A stretch of DNA of 14,614 bases from UBA6183 sp964603255 (GTDB lineage Bacteria > Bacteroidota > Bacteroidia > UKL13-3), in assembly GCA_964603255.1 (NCBI GenBank), contig CAZRVA010000062.1, forward strand, positions 1 through 14,614, read 5' to 3'. The notes beneath the pieces were generated by a model that worked only from the letters and a program-made list of their open reading frames with translations, was not told the DNA's origin and searched no databases. Position 1 is the first letter of the stretch; each line of letters begins with the position of its first letter. Position numbers and translations under genes: made by a program. This document shows positions 1 to 8,600 of this stretch, in pieces.

Positions 1-1352
1 AAAGTAACCATAGTTGTATCGGCTTTTGGTAAGGTAGTTTTTTTAGGGGCAGGAGTATAATTGGTATTAAAATAATACACCTTATCAATGCCATTATCAC
101 TATCGCGGTTTGATGAAAGGTATCCGGTAGTGCCATCTTTATCTAACACAAAAGCCATATCATCCTTGCTGGTATTAAATGGTTTGCCCATGTTTTGCGG
201 GTTTGATAAAGTGAAGTTATTGCCAATAGTTGTTACAAAAATATCGTAGCCTCCAAAACCAACATGACCTTTGGATGCAAAATACAATTTATCATTTACC
301 AGAAATGGAAATCCTTCTTGCTCTGTAGTGTTTACTTTTTCTCCCAAATTTATGGGTGTAGTCCAAGTACCATCAGTGTTACGGGTAACTTTATATATGT
401 CTAAACCGCCATAACCACCGGGCATATCACTAGCAAAATAAAGTGTATTGCCATCAGCACTTACTGTTGGATGAATGTAGTTAAAATTTTTATCGTTAAA
501 GGGCAGCTCAAAAACACCGGTAAACTTACCATTTGCTAATTTACTGCCGTATAATCTTAAATTGCTTACACCATCTGTGCTTGTTTCTTTAATACCCGAT
601 TTGCGTATTTCACCTTCTTTTACTTTGGCACCAGTTGCTGTAAAATACAACGTTTCACCATCAGGAGATAAACATGGAGACCCTTCATTAAAAGGAAAAT
701 TAATATCACTTACCACATCATCTCCTTTGGCAAAAGTAACCGAATCAACACGCGTAATAAATCCTAAATCAAACAACGTAGTAAACTCATTGTAGTTGGT
801 ATCTTTTGCATGCGCATAAATCAAACCATTATCAAAAAAACAATAACCTAAACTTTGACCACTAACATCAAGGTTGGTTAAACCTACGTATACTTTTTTA
901 TTGATGGAGTCTTGATTTTTAATTGCCCAATTAAGCGAGCGAGTTAAAAATGAACTGTAAGAATCAGACTTTACCAATGTATTGTAATAAGCATACTGAT
1001 CTTTTGCTCTGTCGTACTTCCCTTGAATTTTCAGCACATTACCATAATCTAAATAAACGGCAGGAGCAGCTTTTTTATCACCCAACTTAATCAATTCATT
1101 AAACTTAGCCTCAGCCCTACTGTATTGAAAAGTGTAGAGATAGCTGTATGCCAAACGCTTTAAAATATGAGCTTCGTTTTTAACAGTGCGGTTATTTTTT
1201 AAAGCAAACTCATATTCTTTTATAGCTTCCTTAAACTGGAAATAATCATAAAACTCATTTCCTTTTTCAACACTTTCTTGTGCTGTTACATATTGATGGG
1301 TGCCACAAAAAAGTGCAGCTGCTACCAACAATAATTTTATATTTTTTTTCAT
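1..1352 (-). CDS. TPR/PD40 OmpA-type envelope protein (C-terminus cut by window edge)
   Basis: The reading frame starts at an ATG (1352) and stays open to the left edge, so about 450 N-terminal residues are visible and the C-terminus is missing. It begins with a signal peptide (MKKNIKLLLVAAALF, likely cut near VTA|Q at residue 25). Helical TPR-like sequence follows to about residue 125 (for example EYEFALKNN and AYSYLYTFQYSRAEAKF). Four PD40/WD40-like beta-propeller blades come next, near residues 230, 300, 355 and 405: SPDGETLYFTA, SADGNTLYFASD, NDKLYFASKG and DKDGTTGYLSS. In Bacteroidota this order normally continues into a carboxypeptidase-regulatory-like domain and a C-terminal OmpA peptidoglycan-binding domain, as in PorE of the T9SS. 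That remainder would lie outside the window, so the OmpA assignment is inferred. Its start overlaps the stop of the GH3 gene by 4 bp (ATGA), which suggests translational coupling. Confidence 0.85.
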   Translation of the reverse strand, partial: MKKNIKLLLVAAALFCGTHQYVTAQESVEKGNEFYDYFQFKEAIKEYEFALKNNRTVKNEAHILKRLAYSYLYTFQYSRAEAKFNELIKLGDKKAAPAVYLDYGNVLKIQGKYDRAKDQYAYYNTLVKSDSYSSFLTRSLNWAIKNQDSINKKVYVGLTNLDVSGQSLGYCFFDNGLIYAHAKDTNYNEFTTLFDLGFITRVDSVTFAKGDDVVSDINFPFNEGSPCLSPDGETLYFTATGAKVKEGEIRKSGIKETSTDGVSNLRLYGSKLANGKFTGVFELPFNDKNFNYIHPTVSADGNTLYFASDMPGGYGGLDIYKVTRNTDGTWTTPINLGEKVNTTEQEGFPFLVNDKLYFASKGHVGFGGYDIFVTTIGNNFTLSNPQNMGKPFNTSKDDMAFVLDKDGTTGYLSSNRDSDNGIDKVYYFNTNYTPAPKKTTLPKADTTMVT

Positions 1353-2875
1353 GATGATACGGAGGTTAATGTGGTTAAAATATCTTCAATGTATTCTCTG
1401 TTGTTGGCTAATCGTGGCACTTTATGTTGTCCGCCTAATTTGCCATTTTTTTTCATCCAATTATAAAATGTGCCTTTTTGTACGGCATGCACTCTTGGCA
1501 ATATCATAGCCATATCTTTATAGCGTTTGGCTTCATAATCGCTGTTTGATTGCTTTAAATAATAATCCAATTTATGGGTAAACTCATCCATATTATCCGG
1601 CATATTTTCAAACTCAATTAACCATTGGTGTGTGCCTATGGTTTCCGATTCGAAATGTACCGGAGCTGCGGTGTAATCTATTACCTTCACGTTTAACTCA
1701 ACACAACATTGTGATATGGCAAAGTCGGCATTTTCAATAACCAGCTCCTCTCCAAAAGCATTAATAAAATGTTTGGTTCTACCTGTTATTTTAAACCTAT
1801 GCGGATACAATTGCGTAAACTTAATGGTATCGCCAATAATGTAACGCCACAAACCAGCATTGGTACTAATTACTAGAGCGTAATTTTCGTTCGGTTTTAC
1901 TTCATCAATGGTATACGTTTTTGGATGATCTTTTCCGTACTCACTCATGGGCATAAACTCATAAAAAATACCATAATCCAACATCAACAACATATCGTCT
2001 CTGCCTAAGGTATCTTGTATGCCTAAAAAGCCTTCGCTAGCATTGTAAGTTTCCAGATAGTTCATGTTAGCAGAACGAATTAAAGACTCGAAACGATTTT
2101 TGTAAGGAACAAAACTAACACCACCATGAATGTATAATTCTAAGTTTGGCCAAATATCAGCCAAGTTATTTTTGCCGGTAATTTCAAAAAGTTTATCAAT
2201 TAAAACCAACGTCCAAGTAGGCACACCACTTATGCTGGTTACATTTTCCTGCAAGGTAGCCAAGGCCATTTTTTCAATTTTCTCATCCCAATTATCCATT
2301 ATGGCAATGCTTAAATCGGGCGTGCGGAAATACTGTGCCCAAAAAGGCATATTCTGCATCATTACCGCACTTAAATCACCATAATAAGATTCACCTTCGT
2401 GAAACTTATTTATTTGATGACTGCCACCCATGATTAAACCTTTGCCATCAAAAATTTTACTACTTTCACGCTGCAATTGGTAAAACATCAACGCATCTTT
2501 TCCACCTTGAAAATGACACTCCTCCAACGAATCAAAAGTTACCGGAATAAATTTACTTTTTGCAGATGTGGTACCACTCGATTTTGCAAACCAAGTAACA
2601 TCAGTTGGCCACAACAAGTTTTGTTCGCCTTTCATCATACGATCAATGTATGGCTTGTGTGTTTCGTAGTTGCCTATTGGCACACGTTGCTTAAAATCGT
2701 TTATACTTTTAATGGAGCGATAATCGTATTGAATTCCCCACTCAGTGTAACGAGCTTGGTTAATTAACTTTTGAAACACTTGCATTTGTGTATCAGCAGG
2801 GCGTTCCATCATTTCTTCAATGAAAGGAATACGTTTCTTTAAATACCAGGTTACAAGTGAGCCGAAAACTGACAT
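1349..2875 (-). CDS. GH3-family acyl-acid amido synthetase-like adenylating enzyme
   Basis: This 508-residue protein belongs to the GH3 branch of the ANL adenylating superfamily. In plants these enzymes use ATP to activate a carboxylic acid and then join it to an amino acid. Three superfamily motifs are visible: the phosphate-binding SSGTTSAKSK (99-108), YNASEG (277-282) and WRYIIGDT (343-350). A C-terminal domain follows, with GRTKHFINAFGEEL near 365-378 and a conserved-looking lysine in GGQHKVPRL (K485), a plausible catalytic lysine. Length is normal for bacterial GH3 proteins. No signal peptide is seen, so it is probably cytoplasmic. The physiological substrate of bacterial GH3 proteins is not established, and no neighbour settles it. 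It starts at an ATG and ends inside the start of the TPR/PD40 gene, so the two are probably co-transcribed. Confidence 0.93.
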   Translation of the reverse strand: MSVFGSLVTWYLKKRIPFIEEMMERPADTQMQVFQKLINQARYTEWGIQYDYRSIKSINDFKQRVPIGNYETHKPYIDRMMKGEQNLLWPTDVTWFAKSSGTTSAKSKFIPVTFDSLEECHFQGGKDALMFYQLQRESSKIFDGKGLIMGGSHQINKFHEGESYYGDLSAVMMQNMPFWAQYFRTPDLSIAIMDNWDEKIEKMALATLQENVTSISGVPTWTLVLIDKLFEITGKNNLADIWPNLELYIHGGVSFVPYKNRFESLIRSANMNYLETYNASEGFLGIQDTLGRDDMLLMLDYGIFYEFMPMSEYGKDHPKTYTIDEVKPNENYALVISTNAGLWRYIIGDTIKFTQLYPHRFKITGRTKHFINAFGEELVIENADFAISQCCVELNVKVIDYTAAPVHFESETIGTHQWLIEFENMPDNMDEFTHKLDYYLKQSNSDYEAKRYKDMAMILPRVHAVQKGTFYNWMKKNGKLGGQHKVPRLANNREYIEDILTTLTSVSS

Positions 2876-2927
2876 AGGGTAATTATATTTCGGTAATTTT
2901 ACGTTTTTTAGGGCAGTTAAACAACAG

Positions 2928-2935
2928 CAAAATTA
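2928..2935 (-). promoter_or_regulatory. Candidate Bacteroidota -7 promoter element for the GH3 operon
   Basis: The minus strand reads TAATTTTG, an exact match to the Bacteroidota -7 consensus TAnnTTTG. It lies in the 85-bp gap between the M28 peptidase and GH3 genes. Transcription would begin about 45 nt before the GH3 ATG. No convincing TTG-type -33 element is seen at the usual distance, so the call rests on one short match. Confidence 0.35.
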
Positions 2936-2960
2936 CCAATAGCGGTGCATAAAACTGGTA

Positions 2961-4235
2961 TCAATGTGCCTTTTGATAGGCATCAGTAAATTGCTGAATA
3001 AGTTTAAATGCCTCGTTGTATTTACTTAACGGAAGGGCTTCAGCCTTATCATCTACATCATGATAAAAGTGGTAATCGCCCATTAAATAGAAGAAAAAAG
3101 ACTTTACACCGTTTTCTGTAAAGTAGTGATGGTCGCTGTTTTGCGCTTTACCGCGCGATGCAATGGTAGGTAAAAAATCACCATCCATATTCACCAACTG
3201 CAACTCCTGAAACTCATCCGGAAATACTGTTGCATTAACCGCAGTTAGCCCTTTATCGCCCGTTCCCATTAAATCTAGATTAAGCAACAACGAAATTTGC
3301 TTGAGCGGAAACAAAGGGTTTTGCGTGTAAAAATATGACCCAAACAATCCGGCTTCTTCTCCTGCAAAAAACATAAATGCAATATTGTATTCCGGTTTGT
3401 TTTTGCTGTAATGATTTACCAAGTCTAACAACATGGCAACACCACTTGCATTATCGTTTGCTCCGGGAAACATGGCATCTTTACCCATCATACCCAAATG
3501 GTCGTAATGTGCAGTAAATACCACAAACGAATCTTTGTATTTACTCCCTTCTATATAGCCTATAACGTTTTGGGTAGAGTGACTTTTAATTTGTGATGAC
3601 ACCGTAATTTTTGCACTGGTTTGATAAGGTTTTAATAATCCATCCTTAACATAAATTTTTGCAAAATCATCCCACTTGGTTGATACACTCCAGGTTAATT
3701 TTTTCTCGGCAGCATAAATAATTCCCTTTGCTTTGAATGCATTTGAGGTAATTTGTTTTAACCTTTCCGGGTGATTTAATTTTTGATTTTTTACCTCACC
3801 AATAACCAAAAAAGCCTGACGTAAGTATTGCTTTTCAAGTTGAGCAAAAGTACTTTGGTTATCAACCATTGCACTATCAACCCAAATTAATTTGTAAGTT
3901 CCTTCTACAGGCGGGCAACCAGCTGAAACAATAAAATGTTCGCCTGGAATTAATTTAGCATTATCTACTTCAATGCTTACCTCATCATCATACAAACTAA
4001 CCGGGAAACCAAACTCTTGAAAATACTCTGTATTAAACGATTTTACTTTTGCGGCTTTAAGCTCCTCTCTAATGTATTTTGCTGCAACTAAATCACCTTT
4101 TTTTACATAGCCTCTGCCATACATTTCTGGCGCACATAAATCGTTAATAACCTTGCGTGCGTAGTTTAAGTTTTGCGCATTTAAACATGCACTACTCCAT
4201 AACAACAATGCAATTATTCGAATTACTTTTACCAT
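2961..4235 (-). CDS. Exported M28-family zinc metallopeptidase
   Basis: A metallo-exopeptidase of family M28, predicted to bind two zinc ions and to remove N-terminal amino acids from peptides outside the cytoplasm. The frame opens at a TTG (4247), but an in-frame ATG at 4235 directly precedes a good signal sequence (MVKVIRIIALLLWSSACLNAQ), so 424 residues from there is preferred. Cleavage is probably at LNA|Q; SSAC is only a poor lipobox. In numbering from the TTG, all expected metal and catalytic residues are present: H247 in TAHYDH, D265 in GANDNASG, E297/E298 in AGEEAG, D325 in NLDLMG and H396 in YHFYHD. An insert-rich, PA-like region lies between the leader and the catalytic domain (about 85-225). 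It follows pssA by 68 bp on the same strand. Substrate specificity cannot be read from the sequence. Confidence 0.93.
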   Translation of the reverse strand: MVKVIRIIALLLWSSACLNAQNLNYARKVINDLCAPEMYGRGYVKKGDLVAAKYIREELKAAKVKSFNTEYFQEFGFPVSLYDDEVSIEVDNAKLIPGEHFIVSAGCPPVEGTYKLIWVDSAMVDNQSTFAQLEKQYLRQAFLVIGEVKNQKLNHPERLKQITSNAFKAKGIIYAAEKKLTWSVSTKWDDFAKIYVKDGLLKPYQTSAKITVSSQIKSHSTQNVIGYIEGSKYKDSFVVFTAHYDHLGMMGKDAMFPGANDNASGVAMLLDLVNHYSKNKPEYNIAFMFFAGEEAGLFGSYFYTQNPLFPLKQISLLLNLDLMGTGDKGLTAVNATVFPDEFQELQLVNMDGDFLPTIASRGKAQNSDHHYFTENGVKSFFFYLMGDYHFYHDVDDKAEALPLSKYNEAFKLIQQFTDAYQKAH

Positions 4236-4303
4236 GGTTTTATCCAATTAAAGTTTTGTAACGGTTGGGTTAATGGTTTGGGTTGATTACAAAATTGCAG
4301 ACC

Positions 4304-5011
4304 CTATGAATTTAATTTTGGTTTGCTTACCACATTATTAATTGCTGATATCAAAATATAAATGATGATACTTAATGCAATACCGGCAAACTTAAATATG
4401 AGCACACTTAACAAACAACTGATGATTAAAATAAAACGCGCCTCGTTACCTTTAAACTTAAAGTGTTTAAATTTAAGAGCCAGTAGCGGTAGTTCTGCCA
4501 CCAATAAATATGCAGATAACAGAGGAAAGAACGTAACAAACCAACGGTGCTCTATCAAGGTACCAATACCATAAGTATCATTAGCTAAGATTAGTGGTAA
4601 ACTGGCAATAAACATGGCATTTGCAGGAGTTGGCACTCCAATAAAACTATCGCTTTGGCGGGTATCTATGTTAAACTTTGCCAACCTGATTGCCGAAAAA
4701 ATTGGAATCAACAAAAACGTGTATTGGTTGATGCAAAATCCATCACCAAAACATTTACCTGCAATGCTATAAAATATAAAACCGGGCGCTACGCCAAAAC
4801 TTACCACATCTGCCAACGAGTCGAGTTGTTTGCCTAACTCTCCGCTAACATGTAATAATCTTGCCACAAAACCGTCAAAAAAATCCATAACGGCCGAAAT
4901 TCCGATATATATAGAGGCCATGATTAAATCGCCTTGGATTGCACTTAATATGGATAAACAGCCAAACAGTAGGTTTGCCGAGGTTACTGCGTTAGGAATA
5001 TGTTGTTTCAA
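4304..5011 (-). CDS. pssA: CDP-diacylglycerol--serine O-phosphatidyltransferase
   Basis: An integral membrane enzyme that transfers serine to CDP-diacylglycerol, giving phosphatidylserine, the precursor of phosphatidylethanolamine. The complete CDP-alcohol phosphotransferase signature DGx2ARx8Gx3Dx3D is present, with D46-G47, A50-R51, G60, D64 and D68 in numbering from 5011. Several hydrophobic segments follow. The choice between PssA and another CDP-alcohol transferase rests on the N-terminal KQHIPNAVTSANLL...GC pattern, typical of Bacteroidota PssA. The frame is open from a TTG at 5080 (258 aa) and contains no ATG near the front. The TTG at 5011 is preferred because it gives MKQHIPN, where family members normally begin (235 aa). 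The next gene downstream is the M28 peptidase. CdsA, encoded at 11732, would supply its substrate. Confidence 0.9.
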   Translation of the reverse strand: MKQHIPNAVTSANLLFGCLSILSAIQGDLIMASIYIGISAVMDFFDGFVARLLHVSGELGKQLDSLADVVSFGVAPGFIFYSIAGKCFGDGFCINQYTFLLIPIFSAIRLAKFNIDTRQSDSFIGVPTPANAMFIASLPLILANDTYGIGTLIEHRWFVTFFPLLSAYLLVAELPLLALKFKHFKFKGNEARFILIISCLLSVLIFKFAGIALSIIIYILISAINNVVSKPKLNS

Positions 5012-5086
5012 ACCGATAATATTTTTAATATGAAGTTTACAAATTAATACCTTATTTGTGAAGTTATAAAATTGGCACAAAAATTA

Positions 5087-5101
5087 GTACAAATTATGTA
5101 C
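5087..5101. promoter_or_regulatory. Inverted repeat in divergent promoter region (candidate operator)
   Basis: GTACAAATTATGTAC consists of perfect 5-bp arms (GTACA/TGTAC) around a 5-bp spacer. It lies between the divergent pssA and 5113 genes and overlaps the plus-strand TACATTTG element, a position where a dimeric regulator could act. The arms are short and the region is AT-rich, so chance is possible. Confidence 0.3.
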
Positions 5102-5106
5102 ATTTG
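5099..5106 (+). promoter_or_regulatory. Candidate -7 promoter element for the protease operon
   Basis: TACATTTG matches the Bacteroidota -7 consensus TAnnTTTG exactly. A TTG at 5072-5074 lies 24 bp upstream, slightly farther than the usual -33 spacing. Transcription would begin at or a few bases before the ATG at 5113, so the message would be nearly leaderless. It also argues against the TTG at 5104 as the translation start, because that codon lies within the element. Confidence 0.4.
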
Positions 5107-5112
5107 ATTTAT

Positions 5113-5595
5113 ATGCAAAGCCCAACTAAAATAATACTTCTTATAGCAAGCATATGTGCGTTTGGTTTTACCTCACGAGACAGCAGCACAGTTAAACTTA
5201 CCAACCATCAAAAACAAGATGTGCCTTTTAAAATTAGAAGTCAAAAAATAGATTGGGTAAACAACAGTATTAATTTGGCATTGCTATCAACCGACAACAA
5301 ACTGATTCAAATCAACAACATTCCTGAAAGCATGATTAGAGATACCATTTTTAAAAACCGTAGGGTTCAGGTGGTATTGATTGATAGCACAAGTAAAACC
5401 TTCGTGCAAAACAAAAGGTTTTTAACTTTGGTTGAAATAAAATGCGATGTTCCGGAGTCGGGACATATCATAGCCATTAGCGCCCAAGGCAGGGTATTTC
5501 ACGAAAAACAATGGTATCGTTTTGAAATAAAAACTACTCAGGTTTTGCCTAAAGAGAAGAACCTTGGTACATCAAAAAGAATGATAACCAACTGA
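5113..5595 (+). CDS. Putative exported protein of unknown function
   Basis: No family was recognised in this 160-residue protein. The N-terminus, MQSPTKIILLIASICAFGF, is a plausible signal peptide or membrane anchor. Cys15 is not in a good lipobox. The rest alternates polar and beta-prone stretches (VQVVLIDS, HIIAISAQG, WYRFEIKTTQVL) and suggests a small beta-rich domain. The frame could also open at a TTG at 5104, but the ATG at 5113 gives a better leader and does not overlap the promoter-like element. Its stop is 18 bp before the T9SS protease gene, with no terminator between, so the two are probably co-transcribed. A supporting role for the protease, such as a chaperone or inhibitor, is possible, but nothing in the sequence shows it. 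Confidence 0.7.
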   Translation: MQSPTKIILLIASICAFGFTSRDSSTVKLTNHQKQDVPFKIRSQKIDWVNNSINLALLSTDNKLIQINNIPESMIRDTIFKNRRVQVVLIDSTSKTFVQNKRFLTLVEIKCDVPESGHIIAISAQGRVFHEKQWYRFEIKTTQVLPKEKNLGTSKRMITN

Positions 5596-5613
5596 TATGA
5601 TTGAATAAATATT

Positions 5614-8600
5614 ATGAAAAAGACCATACTTACTTTATTATTAGGAGCGGCCATGTTACCAACAATGGCCCAATTGGTGCAACAGCCACCTGTATCAGAA
5701 AGGCCTCTAGAAATAAGGCTTTATGAAAAATCAATTTTACAACAAGTAGAACTTCAACGTGTACTAAAAGAACGTAACTTACCTGCAAGAACAGAGTTTG
5801 CAGATGGTAGTATAAAACAAGCTATGTACGTTACTTCAACCGGACAAATTATTTACAACACAACTTATAATATTGGTGCAGGTAGAACAATATCTACCAA
5901 CAAAGTTTGGCCAGGCGGAACATTAGGAACCAGCTTAACAGGATCAAACATGCCAAATCGCCTAGGTATTTGGGATGGTGGTGCAGTGAGAGTTTCTCAT
6001 CAAGAACTAACAGGCCGTGCAACCCAAACAGATGGATCTTCGCAATTAAGCGATCATGCCACACACGTTGCTGGTACCATGATTGCTAGTGGTGTTGATG
6101 CGAATTCTAAAGGAATGGCTTACCAAGCAAGTTTAAAAGCTTATGATTGGAATAGTGACAACTTTGAAATGACACAAGCTGCTGCAGCCGGTATGTTAAT
6201 ATCCAATCACTCATACGGAAGTATATCGGGTTGGTATTTCGATCAAGGTCAAAACAGATGGGAATGGTATGGCGACAGATTTGTAAGCACCGTAGAGGAT
6301 TACAAATTTGGATGGTACAACGATCAAGCCCAAGACTGGGATCAAATTGCATTTGATTATCCGAACTATTTGATATGCAAAGCTGCCGGAAATGATAGAG
6401 GAGAAAATTTGTCTGGAACAACAACCTGGTATCATTCAGATGGTACACTTGGTTCGGGAACAGCTCCTTTAAGAGATGGAGGCGCTGCAGGATACGATTG
6501 CGTTTCTACTTATAGCACAGCTAAAAATGTATTAACTGTTGGTGCAGTTAATAAAATTGGAGGTAATACCGGTAATGGTTGGACACAAGCGAGTGATGTG
6601 GTGATGAGTTCATTTAGCGGCTGGGGACCGACAGATGACGGACGTATTAAACCAGATATTGTTTCACCTGGTGTATCAATCAAATCTTCATACAGTAATG
6701 CCGACAATGCTTATTCTACCATAAGCGGAACTTCGATGGCTACACCTGCAGCAAGTGGCTCTTTACTGTTGGTACAACAACATTATTTTGCACGAAAAGG
6801 TAAATACATGAGAGCCGCCAGTTTGAAAGGACTTGTTATACACACTGCAGACGAGGCCGGAACAAGCGAAGGCCCTGATTACAGGTTTGGTTGGGGGTTG
6901 ATGAATACAGCTTCGGCAGTTAAGTTTATTAATGATTCGAATATTAATAAACTAGAAGAAAGGGTTTTAACCTCTGGTACACCGCAAAGCTTACAGTTTA
7001 CAGCCGATGCAGGTAAACCATTAAAGATAACTATTAGCTGGACAGACAGACCAGGGACTCCTGTTACATCAAACTTGCTAGATAATACAACACGTATGTT
7101 GGTTAACGATTTAGACATCAGACTAACGCGCGCAAGTGATAATACGGTTTACAATCCTTTTATACTTGACCCTGCAAACCCTGCAGCAGCAGCTACACGT
7201 GGCGACAACAATAGAGACAATGTGGAAATGATTTACATCGCTGCACCAACTGCCGGAGTGTATACTTTAACCATATCCAATAAAGCAACTTTAGTTGGTG
7301 GCTCGCAAGCATACACTTTACTAATTAGTAATGGTGTTGAAAAACCAATGGCTCAATTTACGGCAAACCGCACTGCAATTTGCGTTGGTCAAAACATTAC
7401 ATTTACTGATGCTTCAACCGGAGGAATTACCCAACGTTTATGGTCGTTCCCAGGTGGTACGCCATCTACATCTACTGCTACAAACCCAACAATTACATAC
7501 AACACTCCAGGAATTTATCCTGTATCGTTAAAAATTATTGGCAACCTAGGTAACGACTCTGTTTACAAAACAGATTATATAACTGTTGGTGGAATTGCAT
7601 TACCATTTTTAGAAACTTTTGAAAGTAACTCAACCACACTAAATACATGGGGAACTTCAAATCCGGATGCAGGAACAACATGGGCTTTGTATTCAACAGG
7701 AGGAACCACGCCTGGAAGTGCATCTGCTGGTATTAATTTGTATGAATACAGTTCTACCGGCCAGCGTGATGCACTAATTGCACCTGCATTAAATCTAAGT
7801 ACCCATACCAATGTAAACCTAACTTTTAATCATGCCTACACTCGTTATGGCGGATCAAACCAAACAGATAGTTTAATTGTATATGCAAGTACTAACTGTG
7901 GTACTACTTGGATTAGGTTGCAAGGATTTGGTGAAAATGGAACCGGTAACTTCGCAACCTATCAAGAATCAGGTTATCCATATGGATCACAAACTGCGTT
8001 TGCACCTGCTACCGCAGCTGATTGGTGTGGAGGCGGAACAGGCTCGGGTTGTAAAACAATTTCACTTGCACAATTTGCAGGGCAATCAAGTGTTACTTTA
8101 AAATTTGAAAGCTATAACAGGTATGGCAATAATTTGTACATAGACAATATACGAGTTGATGGCACATTGCTTAAACCTGTTGCTAATTTTGAATCTGCAA
8201 CTACAGTATGTGTTGGAGACCAAGTTACTTTTACTGATAAATCAACCAATATTCCTACAAACTGGGATTGGACATTTGATGGTGCAAACCAAACTACATC
8301 AACCCAAAGAAACCCGGTAGTTACATATAACACTCCGGGAGTTTATAATGTAAAGCTTAAATCGAGTAACGCGAGTGGCGCAGATAGTATTACACGCAGT
8401 AATTACATTAATGTTGTGGCTCGCCCAACTACTCCAAATATTAAAGCAGCAGGTGCTGTAGCATTTTGTATTGGCGATAGTGTATTGTTAAGTACAGATA
8501 GCACAGGTAATATAAAATGGTATGTCAACGATGTATTGATTGCTCAAAACGTTCAACAAATTTATGCATCTCAAAATGCAACTTATCGTGTAGCAAAATC

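Noticed and set aside
562..795. Plus-strand open frame in the left-edge region
   Set aside because: It is antisense to the PD40 propeller coding sequence, which continues without a stop across the whole region.
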